NCBI GenBank assembly: GCA_022448345.1
Contig: JAKVCB010000007.1
Location: 1-64,000, forward strand
Direction: 5' to 3'
DNA from: Pirellulales bacterium
Lineage (GTDB): Bacteria > Planctomycetota > Planctomycetia > Pirellulales > Lacipirellulaceae
Length of the DNA stretch: 64,000 bases
Below, in pieces: positions 37,702 through 46,627 of the stretch. The position numbers were made by a program, and so were the translations under genes. The notes below the pieces were generated by a model that made no database searches, had not been told where the DNA came from, and was given only the letters and a program-made list of their open reading frames with translations. Position 1 is the first letter of the stretch; each line of letters opens with the position of its first letter.

Positions 37702-38703
37702 ATGTCACGATCCTCACCTATGACTGGCCAAACTTCACTGTCTCGAGATTGCCTGGCCCAATATCCCTTCAAGTCGCGCTGGATGGACATCGACGGCCGG
37801 CGGATGCATTACGTCGATGAAGGCCCTGTCTTGGACGAACTGCCTTCCGTTGAAACCTTGTTATTTGTCCATGGGAACCCTACCTGGTCTTACCATTGGC
37901 GAAACCTGATTTTGAACTTCCGGAACCGGTATCGTTGTGTCGCAGTTGATCATCTTGGCTGTGGGTTAAGTGACAAGGGAGGGCCACCCCTCAGCCTTGA
38001 AGACCACATCAACCATTTAAGCAAATGTATCGATCAACTCGATGTAGGTGCAATCACACTCGTTGCCCAGGACTGGGGGGGTGCCATTGGGCTGGGAACC
38101 ATGCTCCGTCGCGCAGACCAACTGAAGCGGATTGTACTTTTCAACACGGGTGCATATCCACCGCCGTCGATTCCGTGGCGAATCCAGATTTGTCGCATGC
38201 CACTGATTGGACGCTGGGCAGTACAAGGAATGAATCTGTTTGCGAGAACTGCTCTCCGTATGGCCCTCTCCTGCCGAACACACCTGGAAGACGAAGTCGC
38301 TAAATCTTACCTGGCACCCTACCATTCATGGCAAACGCGGCAGGCCATTTACGACTTTGTCGCCGACATTCCCGGTTCGCCCAATCATCCAACCTGGTCC
38401 ACCTTGGCTGAAATCGAAGCTGGCCTCCCATCTCTATCGATTCGGCCAGCTTGCCTCATCTGGGGTATGCGAGACTGGTGTTTTACACCATCCTGCCTCG
38501 ACCGCTTTGTCAATATCTGGCCAGAAGCAGTCGTGCACCGTCTGGATGACGTAGGACATTGGGTAGTCGAAGACGCACCGGAGCGTGCATTGGAGTTCAC
38601 CCAGGCATTTCTCGACAACGACTTGTCGGCAGGACACCTGCCCACAAAACCGACACTGGCTTCAACATCAACTCCGGATTCCACAACGCCCACTTCCCGT
38701 TGA
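37702..38703 (+). CDS. Haloalkane dehalogenase-like alpha/beta hydrolase (HLD-III/OleB type)
   Basis: 333 residues from the preferred ATG; 37642 is an alternative. HGNPTWSYHWRN gives the oxyanion/halide Trp block, Asp124 in AQDWGG the nucleophile, Asp258 in GMRDWCF the acid and His286 in DVGHWVVED the base. An Asp rather than Ser nucleophile places it among haloalkane dehalogenases and the OleB beta-lactone decarboxylases, which share the HGNPTW motif. No oleA, C or D lies nearby. It is 10 bases ahead of the CitG-like gene, so the two are cotranscribed. The Thr/Ser-rich C-terminal tail is probably disordered. Confidence 0.8.
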   Translation: MSRSSPMTGQTSLSRDCLAQYPFKSRWMDIDGRRMHYVDEGPVLDELPSVETLLFVHGNPTWSYHWRNLILNFRNRYRCVAVDHLGCGLSDKGGPPLSLEDHINHLSKCIDQLDVGAITLVAQDWGGAIGLGTMLRRADQLKRIVLFNTGAYPPPSIPWRIQICRMPLIGRWAVQGMNLFARTALRMALSCRTHLEDEVAKSYLAPYHSWQTRQAIYDFVADIPGSPNHPTWSTLAEIEAGLPSLSIRPACLIWGMRDWCFTPSCLDRFVNIWPEAVVHRLDDVGHWVVEDAPERALEFTQAFLDNDLSAGHLPTKPTLASTSTPDSTTPTSR

Positions 38704-38713
38704 CACTTGGACA

Positions 38714-39628
38714 ATGACCAACTTGCCCCAAACTGCATTGGCGAAACCACCCCAACCAGTCTATCCAGTCGGTACTTGTGCAACGCTCTCGATCCTGTGG
38801 GAGGTAACTGCACCAAAACCAGGGAACGTGACTCGTACTGCTGATTTTGAAGATGCGACGTATGTCGACTTTATTACCGGGGCATCTGTTGTGGGGCCCA
38901 TTCTTGGACAAACCCGATCTAATGGAGTTGGTGCTACGGTTCTGTCTGCGGTGCGGGCAACGCGGCAGGCCGTCGGCACGAACACCAATCTTGGCACACT
39001 CCTGCTGTTGGCACCACTAGCCGCTGCAGACCCCGAAGAGCCTCTGGCCGATGGTATTGGAAATGTGCTGATCCAGCTCAATGAACACGATACCCGTTTT
39101 GTGTACCAAGCTATCGGAGACGCACACGCTGGTGGATTGGGACAGGTCGACGAGGCCGATGTCCACACCACACCACTCTTTGATGGCTCCCTGCTCGATG
39201 CGATGCGGCTCGCCAGCGAACGCGACTTGATCGCCCGACAATATACCAACGGATTTCACGAAGTCCTAGAATGTGCTGCACCATGGATCGAACAAGAACT
39301 TGACCGTGGCAGGGGGCTTGCCCAGGCCATCGTCACGACACAGCTTCGGTTACTGGCAACGTATCCGGATAGTCTGATCTCGAGAAAGTGTGGCGATGAG
39401 GTTGCACGTTTCGCTTCCGACCAGGCTATGAAAGTACTCGCCTGCCATACTGACTCTGTTGAAGAATACCAACAACGACTGGATGATTTCGATTTTTGGC
39501 TCCGCTCCGATGGACATCGACGCAACCCGGGAACGACCTCTGATCTGATTGCTGCCGGCCTTTTCGTGCTCTTGCGCGAAGGTCGCCTATCCTGTCCTCA
39601 CGTTTTTTACGAGCAAAATCATGACTGA
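38714..39628 (+). CDS. CitG/MdcB-like triphosphoribosyl-dephospho-CoA synthase family protein
   Basis: 304 residues. The family signature is in EVTAPKPGNVTRTADFEDA (about 30-48). DAMRLASERDLIARQYTNGF and the C-terminal RRNPGTTSDLIAAGLFVLL also fit the family. In citrate and malonate lyase systems these make the acyl-carrier prosthetic group; no such lyase is here. Homologues occur in the H4MPT gene islands of methylotrophs and planctomycetes, where they are thought to take part in cofactor synthesis. That fits the fae, mtdB and ftr genes in this window and the pterin-type gene overlapping its end by 8 bases. Confidence 0.78.
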   Translation: MTNLPQTALAKPPQPVYPVGTCATLSILWEVTAPKPGNVTRTADFEDATYVDFITGASVVGPILGQTRSNGVGATVLSAVRATRQAVGTNTNLGTLLLLAPLAAADPEEPLADGIGNVLIQLNEHDTRFVYQAIGDAHAGGLGQVDEADVHTTPLFDGSLLDAMRLASERDLIARQYTNGFHEVLECAAPWIEQELDRGRGLAQAIVTTQLRLLATYPDSLISRKCGDEVARFASDQAMKVLACHTDSVEEYQQRLDDFDFWLRSDGHRRNPGTTSDLIAAGLFVLLREGRLSCPHVFYEQNHD

Positions 39629-40112
39629 CTCGTTTCAGGTCCGAATTTCCAAAGAAGAGTTTATCTTCTCGGCAGCCCATTTCATTACCTACGATGGTAA
39701 CATTTGTGAGCGACTCCACGGCCACAACTATGGGGTAGCAACCATCATCGATGGCCCGCTTGACGAGAACCAGTATGTGATCGATTTTATTGCCGTTCGC
39801 AATGCGCTCAAAGCCATCACGCAATCGCTAGATCATCATGTTCTGCTACCCACCAACCACACGATGATTGATGTCACCAGCAACGGGAAAGAGGTCACGG
39901 CCACGTTTCAAGATCGCCGTTGGATTTTTCCTGCCGAGGACTGCATTCTGCTGCCTGTTACAAACACGACAGCTGAACTCCTGGCTCGCTTCATTGGTGA
40001 ACAACTACTCGAAAAGCTGTCTCAAGAACCCGCGGCCAAACCTCTCGGTATCCAAATCGAAGTTGACGAATGTGCCGGGCAAATAGGAATTTGGCATCAC
40101 CGGCCTGTCTGA
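39621..40112 (+). CDS. 6-pyruvoyl-tetrahydropterin synthase/QueD-like protein
   Basis: 163 residues. The zinc-binding FSAAHFIT and CERLHGHNYGV supply the three His; the Cys before HGH and the Glu in EVDECAGQIGIW complete the usual active site, so it should be catalytic. Members make tetrahydrobiopterin or queuosine precursors, or substitute for folate enzymes. The start at 39621 is chosen because ATGACTGA overlaps the stop of the CitG-like gene, implying coupled translation; longer in-frame starts run into that gene. A role in H4MPT pterin synthesis is an inference from neighbours. QueD for queuosine is the main alternative; no other que gene is near. Confidence 0.8.
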   Translation: MTDSFQVRISKEEFIFSAAHFITYDGNICERLHGHNYGVATIIDGPLDENQYVIDFIAVRNALKAITQSLDHHVLLPTNHTMIDVTSNGKEVTATFQDRRWIFPAEDCILLPVTNTTAELLARFIGEQLLEKLSQEPAAKPLGIQIEVDECAGQIGIWHHRPV

Positions 40113-40150
40113 ACCAGTCGCATCGTCTGCTGTTGATCGGTGATCTCCGG

Positions 40151-40966
40151 TCAAGAATTGGTATCTGGATTACGCTGTCGATACGCTTCATAGAAAATAA
40201 TTGCCGCAGTCGCCGAAACATTCAGACTATCGGCAATGCCACACATGGGAAGCCGCACAGACGTCATTTCTGAAGACGACCAAATTGGAGACAAGCCCTC
40301 TGCTTCATTCCCCAATACGACGGCCACTGGCCCGCGCATATCGATTTCAAACACGGTTTGTTTGGCCGTCGGGCATGCCGCGAGAATCTGCAGTCCCTCG
40401 CGTTTGAGCCACGCGCAAACGGTGGCACCCTCAGCAGAAAAAACATGCTCTCCAAATACCGTTCCCAGACTTGCCCGAATTGTGTTTGGGTTGAACAGGT
40501 CGGTGCGGCCATCGGCAATGACAACCGCGTCAACGCCAGCGGCATCGGCTGTCCTCAAAATGGCACCCAGATTTCCCGGTTTTTCTACACCTTCGACGAC
40601 CACCACGAAGGCTCCTGGAGCCAGCCTCAGGTCCTCCAATGTTCGCTGGGGTATAGCGGCTACCAACACGATCCCATCGTTTCGGTCACCATACGCAAGC
40701 TTTTCGAACACTTCTGGCGTTACCTCCAAAAGTTCCGTCGAATTTCCTGTCAGAAGTGCAATCGCATCGGCTGCATCCGTTGACTGGCATCTTTCACGAC
40801 AGACAAATGCCCGATGAGACTCAACGCCTGCTGCCAGGGCACGAGCTATCTCGCGAGCACCGTCCACCAGGAATTGACTGGTTCGTTGTCGCCATTTGTG
40901 CTGCCTTAACAGGACTGCCTGTTTGACACGTTGGTTCTGACGACTGGTGATAAGAAATGGATCCAT
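40151..40966 (-). CDS. TrmH/SpoU-family RNA 2'-O-methyltransferase
   Basis: About 271 residues. The N-terminal substrate domain begins TSRQNQRVKQAVLLRQHKWR, as in RlmB and TsnR relatives. The SPOUT knot has motif 1 VEGVEKPGNLGAILRTADAAG (abridged at its ends), motif 2 VVLGNEAEGLS and motif 3 LPMCGIADSLNVSATAAIIF. It methylates a ribose in rRNA or tRNA; the target cannot be told. The ATG at 40966 fits the family better than 41002. It converges on the PTPS-like gene 38 bases away. Confidence 0.88.
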   Translation of the reverse strand: MDPFLITSRQNQRVKQAVLLRQHKWRQRTSQFLVDGAREIARALAAGVESHRAFVCRERCQSTDAADAIALLTGNSTELLEVTPEVFEKLAYGDRNDGIVLVAAIPQRTLEDLRLAPGAFVVVVEGVEKPGNLGAILRTADAAGVDAVVIADGRTDLFNPNTIRASLGTVFGEHVFSAEGATVCAWLKREGLQILAACPTAKQTVFEIDMRGPVAVVLGNEAEGLSPIWSSSEMTSVRLPMCGIADSLNVSATAAIIFYEAYRQRNPDTNS

Positions 40967-41119
40967 AGAATCATCTTCCAGAGAGTCACCCAGGCTTGTC
41001 AACTTGCCTCAGATTCTGCCCTTGGGAATAATTGCACCGGTATGCCCCCTGTGCTACGCTCAGGGTGCAAAAGTGAGTTCTTTCCTGGTTTTACTATCTC
41101 TCTAAAGGAGTCCCTGATT

Positions 41120-41758
41120 ATGGTTTACCGAGTTCTCAGCCTCACAGCTGTAATAGCGGTTTTCAACGTATTGCCTGCCAGTGGCGAGGATGCTGACCAA
41201 CAGCAATGCCAGCAATGCCCAATTTCCGCTGCCGTAGCAAAGCTGCCACAGCTTACTTACGTCGTAGCCGATGAAACATGCAATTGTCCAAAGTCAGCTG
41301 CCACTAAGGCGGAAAGTCTCGGTGTACCTGTCGTGTTCGCCGTCGGCAAAGCAACCTTTGACAACGAAAACGATGCCAAGGTTGCTTTGGTCAACGCTAC
41401 CGAAGCCTATCTTGAAGAATTTTCGAAACCTTGCAAATGTGAAGTAAGCGGCTTGACCACCGTCGCAGGGAAATCGATGCAATGCGAAAAGACCGCAGCC
41501 AACCTGGCAAGTCTGGTTAGTGAAGCAATGGATGACGTTTATTTGACCTACAAGGTTGGTGACCAGGAATGCCACTGCCCAAATCAAGCCACCAGCCTGG
41601 CCAGTCAGTCAGGGAACACAAAGCTTTACGTTGTCGGCGAAGAATGCACAGACTGCAAAACGACCGCACGCCTGAATCTGGCACGGGCAAAATTCCGTGC
41701 TGCTGTGGAAGCTTTAGTCGCTGCAGAGCAGAAATCTGAAACAAAGAGCAAAAGTTAA
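41120..41758 (+). CDS. Secreted Cys-rich protein with two similar modules
   Basis: 212 residues. A signal peptide (residues 1-22) ends near ASGED. The mature protein has two related modules of about 75 residues. Each runs from a Cys-containing helix, through TYxVxDxxCxCP (ETCNCPKSA in the first, QECHCPNQA in the second), to a helix with ARAK- or NATEA-type ending. A further CKC and CTDC occur. The CxC pattern suggests metal binding or disulfides in the periplasm. Not matched to a named family. AAAGGAG stands 9 bases before the ATG and a strong terminator follows, so it is a one-gene unit. Confidence 0.75.
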   Translation: MVYRVLSLTAVIAVFNVLPASGEDADQQQCQQCPISAAVAKLPQLTYVVADETCNCPKSAATKAESLGVPVVFAVGKATFDNENDAKVALVNATEAYLEEFSKPCKCEVSGLTTVAGKSMQCEKTAANLASLVSEAMDDVYLTYKVGDQECHCPNQATSLASQSGNTKLYVVGEECTDCKTTARLNLARAKFRAAVEALVAAEQKSETKSKS

Positions 41759-41774
41759 ACCAGCAAAGCAACTC

Positions 41775-41815
41775 GTGCGAGTGGCAGAGAACATATTCCT
41801 GCCACTCGCACTTTT
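41775..41815 (+). terminator. Intrinsic terminator after the Cys-rich gene
   Basis: A perfect 13-bp stem (41775-41787 with 41799-41811), loop of 11, then TTTT. It ends the Cys-rich protein transcript 16 bases after its stop. Confidence 0.9.
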
Positions 41816-41826
41816 GCCATGTAATA

Positions 41827-42255
41827 TTGAGTGATCACTTCTTTGCATACGGCACCTTAATGCTGGCCGAGGTTTGGCAAGCCGTTGTCGGTTGCCATCC
41901 CGAACCGCTTAAGGCAATGCTTGGTGGTTATGCTCGGTTTCGGGTCCGCGGTGCATCCTTCCCCGGAATCATTGCCGCACCGACAATCGAACCCCTGGAG
42001 GGAAAACTCTACCTGGGACTCAATCCCAAGCTGGTTTCCCTGCTTGACCAGTTTGAAGGCAATCTTTACTACCGCCAGCTTGTAAATGTCCAGACAAGCG
42101 ACGGTTATCCGTACCGCGCCAGCACCTACGTCGTGCGGCCAGAAAACCAACACCTGTTAACCGATGACCCCTGGTGCCCAAAAAACTTTGCCAACTCTGG
42201 CCAATTAAACCGCTTCCTGGCCCAAACCACGTCTGAAAAACATCTGTCAAGCTGA
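41827..42255 (+). CDS. Gamma-glutamylcyclotransferase-like protein
   Basis: 142 residues. FFAYGTLML gives the YGTL loop and DQFEGNLYYRQ the conserved Glu of the AIG2/GGCT fold, with FRVRGASFPGI between. Enzymes of this fold release 5-oxoproline from gamma-glutamyl compounds or act in the degradation of glutathione-like peptides. The only start giving the full YGTL region is a TTG at 41827 (reads MSDHFFAYG), 15 bases after the preceding terminator, so the promoter must overlap that terminator or the gene is read through. It converges on DUF3467. Confidence 0.75.
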   Translation: MSDHFFAYGTLMLAEVWQAVVGCHPEPLKAMLGGYARFRVRGASFPGIIAAPTIEPLEGKLYLGLNPKLVSLLDQFEGNLYYRQLVNVQTSDGYPYRASTYVVRPENQHLLTDDPWCPKNFANSGQLNRFLAQTTSEKHLSS

Positions 42256-42301
42256 TCGAAAAGAGGGTATCCCTCTGGTGAAAGGGCTACCGGTTGTCCA
42301 G

Positions 42302-42709
42302 CTAGGACGTGCCACCACCTCCTGTAACCCGCTTTTGGACATCTGTCTCAAGTACCCCAAAAGCTTGCTCATGACGCTGCACAGAAAGAGACAAAGCCTG
42401 CAGTGTCCTCTTGGCAGTAAAATAATTGAGAACAATCCGCTGCTTCACCTCAACTGGCTCGCTGGGGACACCATACGGCTGCGCATTGAGACCAAAGTCA
42501 AGAATCAACTCCTCAGGAGTCCCGGTAACGCGGCAGAAGTTGGCGTAGCTGCAAACCGAATCCTTATCGGCCACTTCAACTCGAACCCGCTGCTGCTGAG
42601 AATCTCCCTGAGCTGATGGCGCTGCCTCGCCAGCGGCTCCCGCTGGTGACTGTGCTTTTGTTGGTCCGGCTGTTGCAGATGGTTTACCTGAAGTTGGCTT
42701 ATCGGCCAT
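42302..42709 (-). CDS. DUF3467 protein
   Basis: 135 residues. The first ~40 are Ala/Pro/Gly/Gln-rich and probably disordered. The core, from YANFCRVTGTPEELILDFGL to NYFTAKRTLQALSL and HEQAFGVLETDV, is the DUF3467 block found across bacteria. The role is unknown; the fold is small and cytoplasmic. No operon partner. Confidence 0.85.
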   Translation of the reverse strand: MADKPTSGKPSATAGPTKAQSPAGAAGEAAPSAQGDSQQQRVRVEVADKDSVCSYANFCRVTGTPEELILDFGLNAQPYGVPSEPVEVKQRIVLNYFTAKRTLQALSLSVQRHEQAFGVLETDVQKRVTGGGGTS

Positions 42710-42893
42710 AGCTTTGTCCTCGAATTATGTGTTTGATTAGGCAGCCAACGATTCAATCCCAACGATTCAGTCGTAGTACAGCTGTCTCTGGGGAATTTTA
42801 GACCTTCGTGATGGAGCCGGCCATCCCCCAATCATCTCCAAGTACCGCTTTTGTATTCAAATCCGTGTGTGCATGTGCAATGGAGCGCCGTAC

Positions 42894-43571
42894 TTAGCCA
42901 TGGTCTTCCCTGGAACCCGCCGAAATTTTGAGGATTACGTTTTCTGCGCAGGTTTGGGGAGTCAGGTAGCTGGCTGCTTTTCGGAGTTCCAAACGCCGCA
43001 ACAATCCAGCCTGCCGTGCCTCGGCTCGTTCAGCAACCCAATTTGGCCCTTTTATCAGCAGCAGGCGATCAAACGCGCCCCAATGTGGTTCAAGCCAGCG
43101 GACAATTTTGGCCAAAGGAGCCACAGCACGTGCCACCAAGGTGTCAAAGGTGACAAGCTCTAACACTTCTTCGGCCCGACAGACGTGGACCACAACTGGA
43201 AGCTTGAGTTGCTCCACAATCGAAGTGACAGCCACCCCTTTTTTCTGAGTCGATTCGCTGACTACTAACTGAAGGTCAGGCCTGAGTATGGCCATCACCA
43301 GTCCTGGCACACCTCCGCCTGTACCTATATCGAGTACACGTTCTCCGGCTTTGACAAGCTGGCAAAGTTGCCAGCTATCGACCACATCCCGTCTGGCAAA
43401 TTTCTCGATCGTAGTGTGTCGCGTGAGGTTCATCCGCTCGTTCCACATCCAGAGCAATCGACGATACTGGTCGAGCAGTTCCAGCTGCCCCGCATCAAGC
43501 GCGATACCCAAATCGGCTAGTAGACCATTTAGCGTTTCACTATCGGGCTCAAAAACGGTTTCGTCATTCAT
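42894..43571 (-). CDS. rsmG: 16S rRNA (guanine-527 N7) methyltransferase
   Basis: 225 residues. MNLTRHTTIEKFARRDVVDS is the family's N-terminal signature, followed by the SAM site VLDIGTGGGVPGLVMAI and FDTLVARAVAPLAKIV. It methylates G527 in the 530 loop of 16S rRNA. The ATG at 43571 has AGGAG about 13 bases upstream and is preferred over a TTG at 43616. The usual neighbours gidA, parA and parB are absent. Confidence 0.93.
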   Translation of the reverse strand: MNDETVFEPDSETLNGLLADLGIALDAGQLELLDQYRRLLWMWNERMNLTRHTTIEKFARRDVVDSWQLCQLVKAGERVLDIGTGGGVPGLVMAILRPDLQLVVSESTQKKGVAVTSIVEQLKLPVVVHVCRAEEVLELVTFDTLVARAVAPLAKIVRWLEPHWGAFDRLLLIKGPNWVAERAEARQAGLLRRLELRKAASYLTPQTCAENVILKISAGSREDHG

Positions 43572-43741
43572 TGAAAGGCTGTTGCTCCTGATTTCCCTTC
43601 GGTCGATAATCGGCAACGTGCAGCACTCAGCACCAACCCGTTAAAAATCCACTTTACAAATCAAGGAAGGGATTTTACAAGGTTTTTGTCAGAGTGTTTT
43701 TTAGCAGAAATCAGAGCCACGGGAAACGGCCACCCAAGTTC

Positions 43742-45292
43742 ATGGACAACCATACGATTACTCTTGACTGTAATAGCAACCAGGCCTGTGGACTTGGACA
43801 ATATGCCATCGACATGCTTACCGGTCGCTACCCTGGACCAAGCCGTACGGTCTTGGCCAAAACCGAGCAGTTCCATCTCGATAGCATTGCCTGTGGCATT
43901 TCTGCTTTGGCATGTGGTTGTAATGCACCAAACGTGTTACGAGAAGAAGCACTGCACTATGCCGTTGAGGATCGGTCAACAGGCGTGCCAATGTTCGGTA
44001 CACAGGTTCTGGTTCATCCTGAAAAAGCCATCCTGGCCTGCGCTTCGGCGGTTCGCGAATGGGACGCCAACGGTACAAATTTCGGGTACAACCCGTTGCG
44101 AGCTGCCACAGCAGGTGAGTTTGGTCACAATGATTACTACCCTGTTGCAATCGCAGCCGCCCAACTGGCCGGTTTGGATGGCGGCAAAACGCTACTGGCA
44201 ATGACTCTGCTGGACGAAATCCGTGGTCGGTTGGCAGAAGTCTTTGCGCTAAAAAACCATAAGATCGACCACGTACTCCATGGAGCAATTGCTTCAGCTG
44301 TCGTTTACGGAGCCGTGCTTGGTGCAACAGTCGATCAAATTGAATCGGCTATCGGACTGGTCGTAGCGCACCACGTGCCGTTTCGCGCTATTCGAGCCGG
44401 TCATCAGCTCTCCGATTCCAAGGGCGCTTCAGCGGCAATCAGTGCCGAGGTCGCAGTGGCAAGCATGCGCCGGTCCATGCGCGGTTTTGCAGGTCCTGGT
44501 GACGTATTCCGAAATCCCCAAGCTCTTTTCTGCCTTTTCGAGCCACCCGAGGCTGCAAACACGAGCCCTTTTGATTTGACGCTTACAACCACCGGTGATG
44601 ACTTTGCCGTAATGGGAATGCACTTCAAGCTTGGATTGTATGAACACCAGTCTGCTGGCGCGATTCAAGGGTTGCTCGATCTACTGGCTGAAAAGCCACA
44701 CCTGGTCGATGACCTGTCCCAGTTGCAAGGCGTGCAAATCATGATCTATGAACCAGCTTTCAGCATCATCGGTGATCCAGACAAGCACAACCCTCAAACT
44801 CGTCAGTCCGCTGATCACTCGATGGTCTACATCATTGCAACCCTGATTCGTAAAGCCCACGAGGCCCGACTCGAAGGCTGGGATGGCAGCAATGGTTGGA
44901 GAAAACTGATGCTCACTCCGGACGATTATACCGAGGATGAAACGGCGCTAAATCACCCAGTTACCCGAACTCTCATGCAAAGAATTGACTTCCAGCATGG
45001 TGGCCCAGACTATGACGACAAGTATCCCGATGGGATTCCTACACAAATCCAAATCAACCACACCGTACACGGTGTATGCTCGAGTGGGTTAGTGATGTAC
45101 CCAGAGGGTCACGCCCGCTGCCAAAGTGATATTTTCCACGGGTTGCTCCAAGAAAAATTTATGGCCCTGGCAACCCTGGGTGTCGACGATCCCGCCGCAC
45201 TACGGGTCCGATTCTCAGATTTCACCAAAAAGTCGCCTGAAGACATCGCCACACTCTACGACTTTGAAATCCGTTTTCCGGGACCTCAATAA
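43742..45292 (+). CDS. MmgE/PrpD family dehydratase
   Basis: 516 residues. The family opening TEQFHLDSIACGISALACG, then GVPMFGTQVLVHPEKA, FGHNDYYPVAIAAAQLAG and HGAIASAVVYGAVLGA, HHVPFRAIRAGHQLSDSKGA and a C-terminal VCSSGLVMYPEGHARC are all present. By family it dehydrates 2-methylcitrate (propionate degradation) or related substrates such as aconitate analogues. No prpB or prpC lies nearby, so the substrate is open. The ATG at 43742 begins the conserved part; 43694 is an in-frame alternative. It is followed 33 bases on by truB. Confidence 0.85.
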   Translation: MDNHTITLDCNSNQACGLGQYAIDMLTGRYPGPSRTVLAKTEQFHLDSIACGISALACGCNAPNVLREEALHYAVEDRSTGVPMFGTQVLVHPEKAILACASAVREWDANGTNFGYNPLRAATAGEFGHNDYYPVAIAAAQLAGLDGGKTLLAMTLLDEIRGRLAEVFALKNHKIDHVLHGAIASAVVYGAVLGATVDQIESAIGLVVAHHVPFRAIRAGHQLSDSKGASAAISAEVAVASMRRSMRGFAGPGDVFRNPQALFCLFEPPEAANTSPFDLTLTTTGDDFAVMGMHFKLGLYEHQSAGAIQGLLDLLAEKPHLVDDLSQLQGVQIMIYEPAFSIIGDPDKHNPQTRQSADHSMVYIIATLIRKAHEARLEGWDGSNGWRKLMLTPDDYTEDETALNHPVTRTLMQRIDFQHGGPDYDDKYPDGIPTQIQINHTVHGVCSSGLVMYPEGHARCQSDIFHGLLQEKFMALATLGVDDPAALRVRFSDFTKKSPEDIATLYDFEIRFPGPQ

Positions 45293-45324
45293 CCAATCAT
45301 GCGATTGCCACTCGCCTTGCTGCC

Positions 45325-46200
45325 ATGTCGCTGTTCGGAATTTTTAATGTCAACAAACCGCCGGGTTGGACCTCCCGCAGGGCGGTGAACCACATCCAAC
45401 GTTTCGTAAAGCCTGCCAAGGTTGGACACGCCGGCACGCTCGACCCGTTGGCTACGGGGGTCTTGTTGATTTGTGTTGGACCAGCAACAAGACTGGTCGA
45501 ATACTGCCACCGGCTGCCTAAATGTTACCGAGCAACGTTCTTACTCGGTCACCAAAGTCCCACTGACGACACTGAGGTCGAAAGCGAATACCTGCCTGAT
45601 GCCCCAAAACCAACCCGCGCGCAAATTGAAGCTGCACTTTTCCACTTTCGAGGGAAGATTGAACAACGCCCGCCACTCTTTTCGGCTGTTAAGATCAAGG
45701 GACAACGTGCCTACCAAATTGCGAGAAAAGGCAAACAGGTCGAACTACCGATGCGAATTGTCACCATTCACACAATCGATCTGATTACTTACATCTACCC
45801 GGAATTGGTCCTCGACATCAAGTGTAGCACCGGCACTTATATCCGGGCACTTGGGCGTGATTTGGCATTCTCGCTCAACACGGCAGCCGTTATGTCAGCA
45901 CTTGAAAGAACGGCGATTGGCAACTTTCAAATCGAGGACTCTCTCGATTTGACTGAAGTCTCTGCGGACAACGTTTCAACGGTAATCAGGCCCCCGCTTG
46001 AAGTGCTTGACTCTCTGGCATCGGTCAAACTGACTCCCGAGCAGGAACTGGCAGTTGGTCATGGCCAAAGGGTCTCATTGAATATCCCTGAAGAAACCTC
46101 CGAATGCGTAGCCATCAACGAGGCAGGAATGGTGAAGGCTATTGTCCGACGCCAAACAGATGGCCGCTATCGAGCCGTGCAGAATTTTCCCAACGGATGA
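45325..46200 (+). CDS. truB: tRNA pseudouridine-55 synthase
   Basis: 291 residues. FNVNKPPGWTSRRAVNHI, then KVGHAGTLDPLATGVLLI with the catalytic Asp, RATFLLGHQSPTDDTE and YIRALGRDLAF are the TruB motifs. It makes the universal pseudouridine of the T-loop. The usual partners infB, rbfA and rpsO are not adjacent. Confidence 0.95.
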   Translation: MSLFGIFNVNKPPGWTSRRAVNHIQRFVKPAKVGHAGTLDPLATGVLLICVGPATRLVEYCHRLPKCYRATFLLGHQSPTDDTEVESEYLPDAPKPTRAQIEAALFHFRGKIEQRPPLFSAVKIKGQRAYQIARKGKQVELPMRIVTIHTIDLITYIYPELVLDIKCSTGTYIRALGRDLAFSLNTAAVMSALERTAIGNFQIEDSLDLTEVSADNVSTVIRPPLEVLDSLASVKLTPEQELAVGHGQRVSLNIPEETSECVAINEAGMVKAIVRRQTDGRYRAVQNFPNG

Positions 46201-46627
46201 CCCCCTCCACCAGAAAAGATGGTCCACCTGATCCCAGTTTGACCAGGCTTACTACCATTTCTTACCTGGCCAAGCATCCGGCGCCTACTCGTAACGATTC
46301 TGGCAGTTTTGCGGCCACAACTAAACGGTCGTACGGCTGGCGCCTGAAACAACGGTATTACTTCTCGTAACTGCCGCGCAAGGGGTAAGTCAGCCCAGCA
46401 AGGAGTTGGTCCGCGTGCTCTTTTCTTGCCGAAATTACAAGCGGGTGGCTGCGCGCACTCATATTCTGGATCGTTGCCAGGTAAGGACTCTGGCCCAGAG
46501 AAAAACAAGCTGTGTTCAAGCAGTTAGACCACCAATGAACAACTTCTTTGACCTTTAACACCTGATAAGGAGGCCGCAACGTTTTGGGACTGCTCTTTTG
46601 TTTATGGTGATCCCTAGTCCATTGAAC
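46201..46627. other. Gap before ftsK
   Basis: About 430 bases with no gene or RNA I can support. A minus-strand frame at 46167-46508 overlaps truB's end and is not recognisable. The ftsK promoter should lie here. Confidence 0.4.
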
